DNA of 27,007 nucleotides from Pelagibius sp050043265 (GTDB taxonomy: Bacteria > Pseudomonadota > Alphaproteobacteria > Kiloniellales > Kiloniellaceae): positions 1 to 27,007 of the forward strand of contig JBHJIR010000068.1 of the NCBI GenBank assembly GCA_050043265.1, read 5' to 3'. The stretch's first letter is position 1; every line of letters begins with the position of its first letter. Below, in pieces: positions 26,112-27,007 of the stretch. A program made the position numbers and the translations under genes. A model generated the notes under the pieces. That model had not been told where the DNA came from, made no database searches, and was given only the letters and a program-made list of their open reading frames with translations.

Positions 26112-27007
26112 CTAAGACGCAGCGGCGGCGATCTTGCCGCCGGTGCCGGACTCCGCCTCAGCCTCGGCCTCTTCGGCCGCTTTCGCCGCCTCGATTTCCG
26201 CCGCCTTGGCTTCGACCAGTTCGACCAGGTGGTCGACGATGCTGTCGTCCTTCAGGCGGTGATCCTGCAGGCCGTTGATGTAGACCTGATGGGTGCCGCG
26301 CCCGCCGCCGGTAAAGCCGATGTCGGTCATCAGCGCCTCGCCGGGGCCGTTCACCACGCAACCGATCACGGAAAGCGTCATCGGGGTGGTGATGTGGGCC
26401 AGGCGCTGCTCCAGCACCTCGACGGTCTTGATGACCTCGAACTGCTGGCGCGCGCAGGAGGGGCAGGAAATCACGTTGACGCCGCGGTGGCGCAGGCCGA
26501 GCGACTTCAGGATGTCGAAGCCGACCTTCACCTCCTCGACCGGATCGGCCGAGAGCGACACGCGGATGGTGTCGCCGATACCGGCCCACAGCAGGTTGCC
26601 CATGCCGACCGACGACTTCACGGTGCCGCTGCGCAGGCCGCCGGCCTCGGTGATGCCGAGATGCAGCGGGTAGTCACAGGCGTCGGCCAGGGCGTTGTAG
26701 GCCGCCACCGCCAGGAACACGTCGGAGGCCTTGCAGGAGATCTTGAACTCGAAGAAGTCCTCTTCCTCCAGGATCCGCGCGTGGTTCAGCGCGCTTTCCA
26801 CCATGGCCTCGGGACAGGGCTCACCGTACCGCTCCAGCAGTTCCTTCTCCAGCGAGCCGGCGTTCACGCCGATGCGCATGGAGCAGTTGTTGTCGCGCGC
26901 CGCCTTCACCACCTCGCGCCCGCGCTCGCGCGAGCCGCTGTTGCCCGGGTTGAAGCGCAGGCAGGCGGCGCCGGCCTCCGCCGCCTCGATGGCGCGGGGG
27001 GAGTGGA
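26112..27007 (-). CDS. ispG: 4-hydroxy-3-methylbut-2-en-1-yl diphosphate synthase, C-terminal part
   Basis: This is a partial gene; the N-terminus lies beyond the window. The visible 297 residues begin within the TIM-barrel at AAEAGAACLRFNPGNSG. They include RIGVNAGSLEKELLERYG, LHLGITEAGG and VISCPSCARQQ, with GCVVNGPGEA carrying the remaining cysteine that holds the 4Fe-4S cluster. IspG makes HMBPP in the non-mevalonate isoprenoid pathway. An Ala/Glu-rich tail of about 40 residues ends the protein, longer than in E. coli. The start GTG at 26912 that might be inferred is internal. Confidence 0.96.
   Translation of the reverse strand, partial: HSPRAIEAAEAGAACLRFNPGNSGSRERGREVVKAARDNNCSMRIGVNAGSLEKELLERYGEPCPEAMVESALNHARILEEEDFFEFKISCKASDVFLAVAAYNALADACDYPLHLGITEAGGLRSGTVKSSVGMGNLLWAGIGDTIRVSLSADPVEEVKVGFDILKSLGLRHRGVNVISCPSCARQQFEVIKTVEVLEQRLAHITTPMTLSVIGCVVNGPGEALMTDIGFTGGGRGTHQVYINGLQDHRLKDDSIVDHLVELVEAKAAEIEAAKAAEEAEAEAESGTGGKIAAAAS

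Overview
The window is high-GC (most third codon positions are G or C) chromosomal DNA from what looks like an alphaproteobacterium, probably near Rhodospirillales/Kiloniellales. The main reason is the right half: ispG, hisS, prfA, prmC and a DUF4167 gene on the minus strand, with clpB further along. To my knowledge this is an alphaproteobacterial order. I cannot place it to genus. I see no rRNA, tRNA, CRISPR array, transposase or integrase.

Left region (1-10506). An M23-family envelope peptidase homologue has lost one expected zinc ligand and is followed by a LysE/ArgO-type amino-acid exporter. Then comes an amino-acid cassette: on the minus strand a MetC-like PLP lyase, a periplasmic amino-acid binding protein, an ABC permease, an ABC ATPase interrupted by an in-frame TAG, and an M20 peptidase; on the plus strand a divergent LysR regulator. 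Together they look like uptake and breakdown of an amino acid or small peptide, possibly sulfur-containing. The cassette is closed on its right by a 131-bp collapsed copy of the lysE gene that lies on its left, so it is bracketed by related lysE sequences. An orphan secreted Cys-containing protein with AT-richer sequence follows.

Middle region (10507-18839). A flavin-reductase-like protein and clpB are on the minus strand, clpB with a good heat-shock sigma-factor promoter candidate. Next is a two-gene unit of a PstS-like binding protein and a membrane histidine kinase. A BCCT osmolyte transporter on the plus strand ends at a clear terminator, and a universal stress protein lies convergent to it. 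The theme is stress and envelope sensing.

The 18840-19409 gap is the best candidate for something undescribed. It holds a Fur-box-like palindrome overlapping a -10-like hexamer, a 7-1-7 palindrome and a very strong Rho-independent terminator, all reading on the minus strand with no convincing protein between them. This is the architecture of an iron-regulated small RNA.

Right region (19410-27007). A MOSC-domain protein is followed by the minus-strand block DUF4167 (with a 16-unit 15-bp tandem repeat), prmC, prfA, hemA (glutamyl-tRNA reductase), hisS and ispG (cut by the window end). hemA of the C5 type is unexpected in an alphaproteobacterium. Its placement upstream of prfA-prmC reproduces the gammaproteobacterial hemA-prfA-prmC order.
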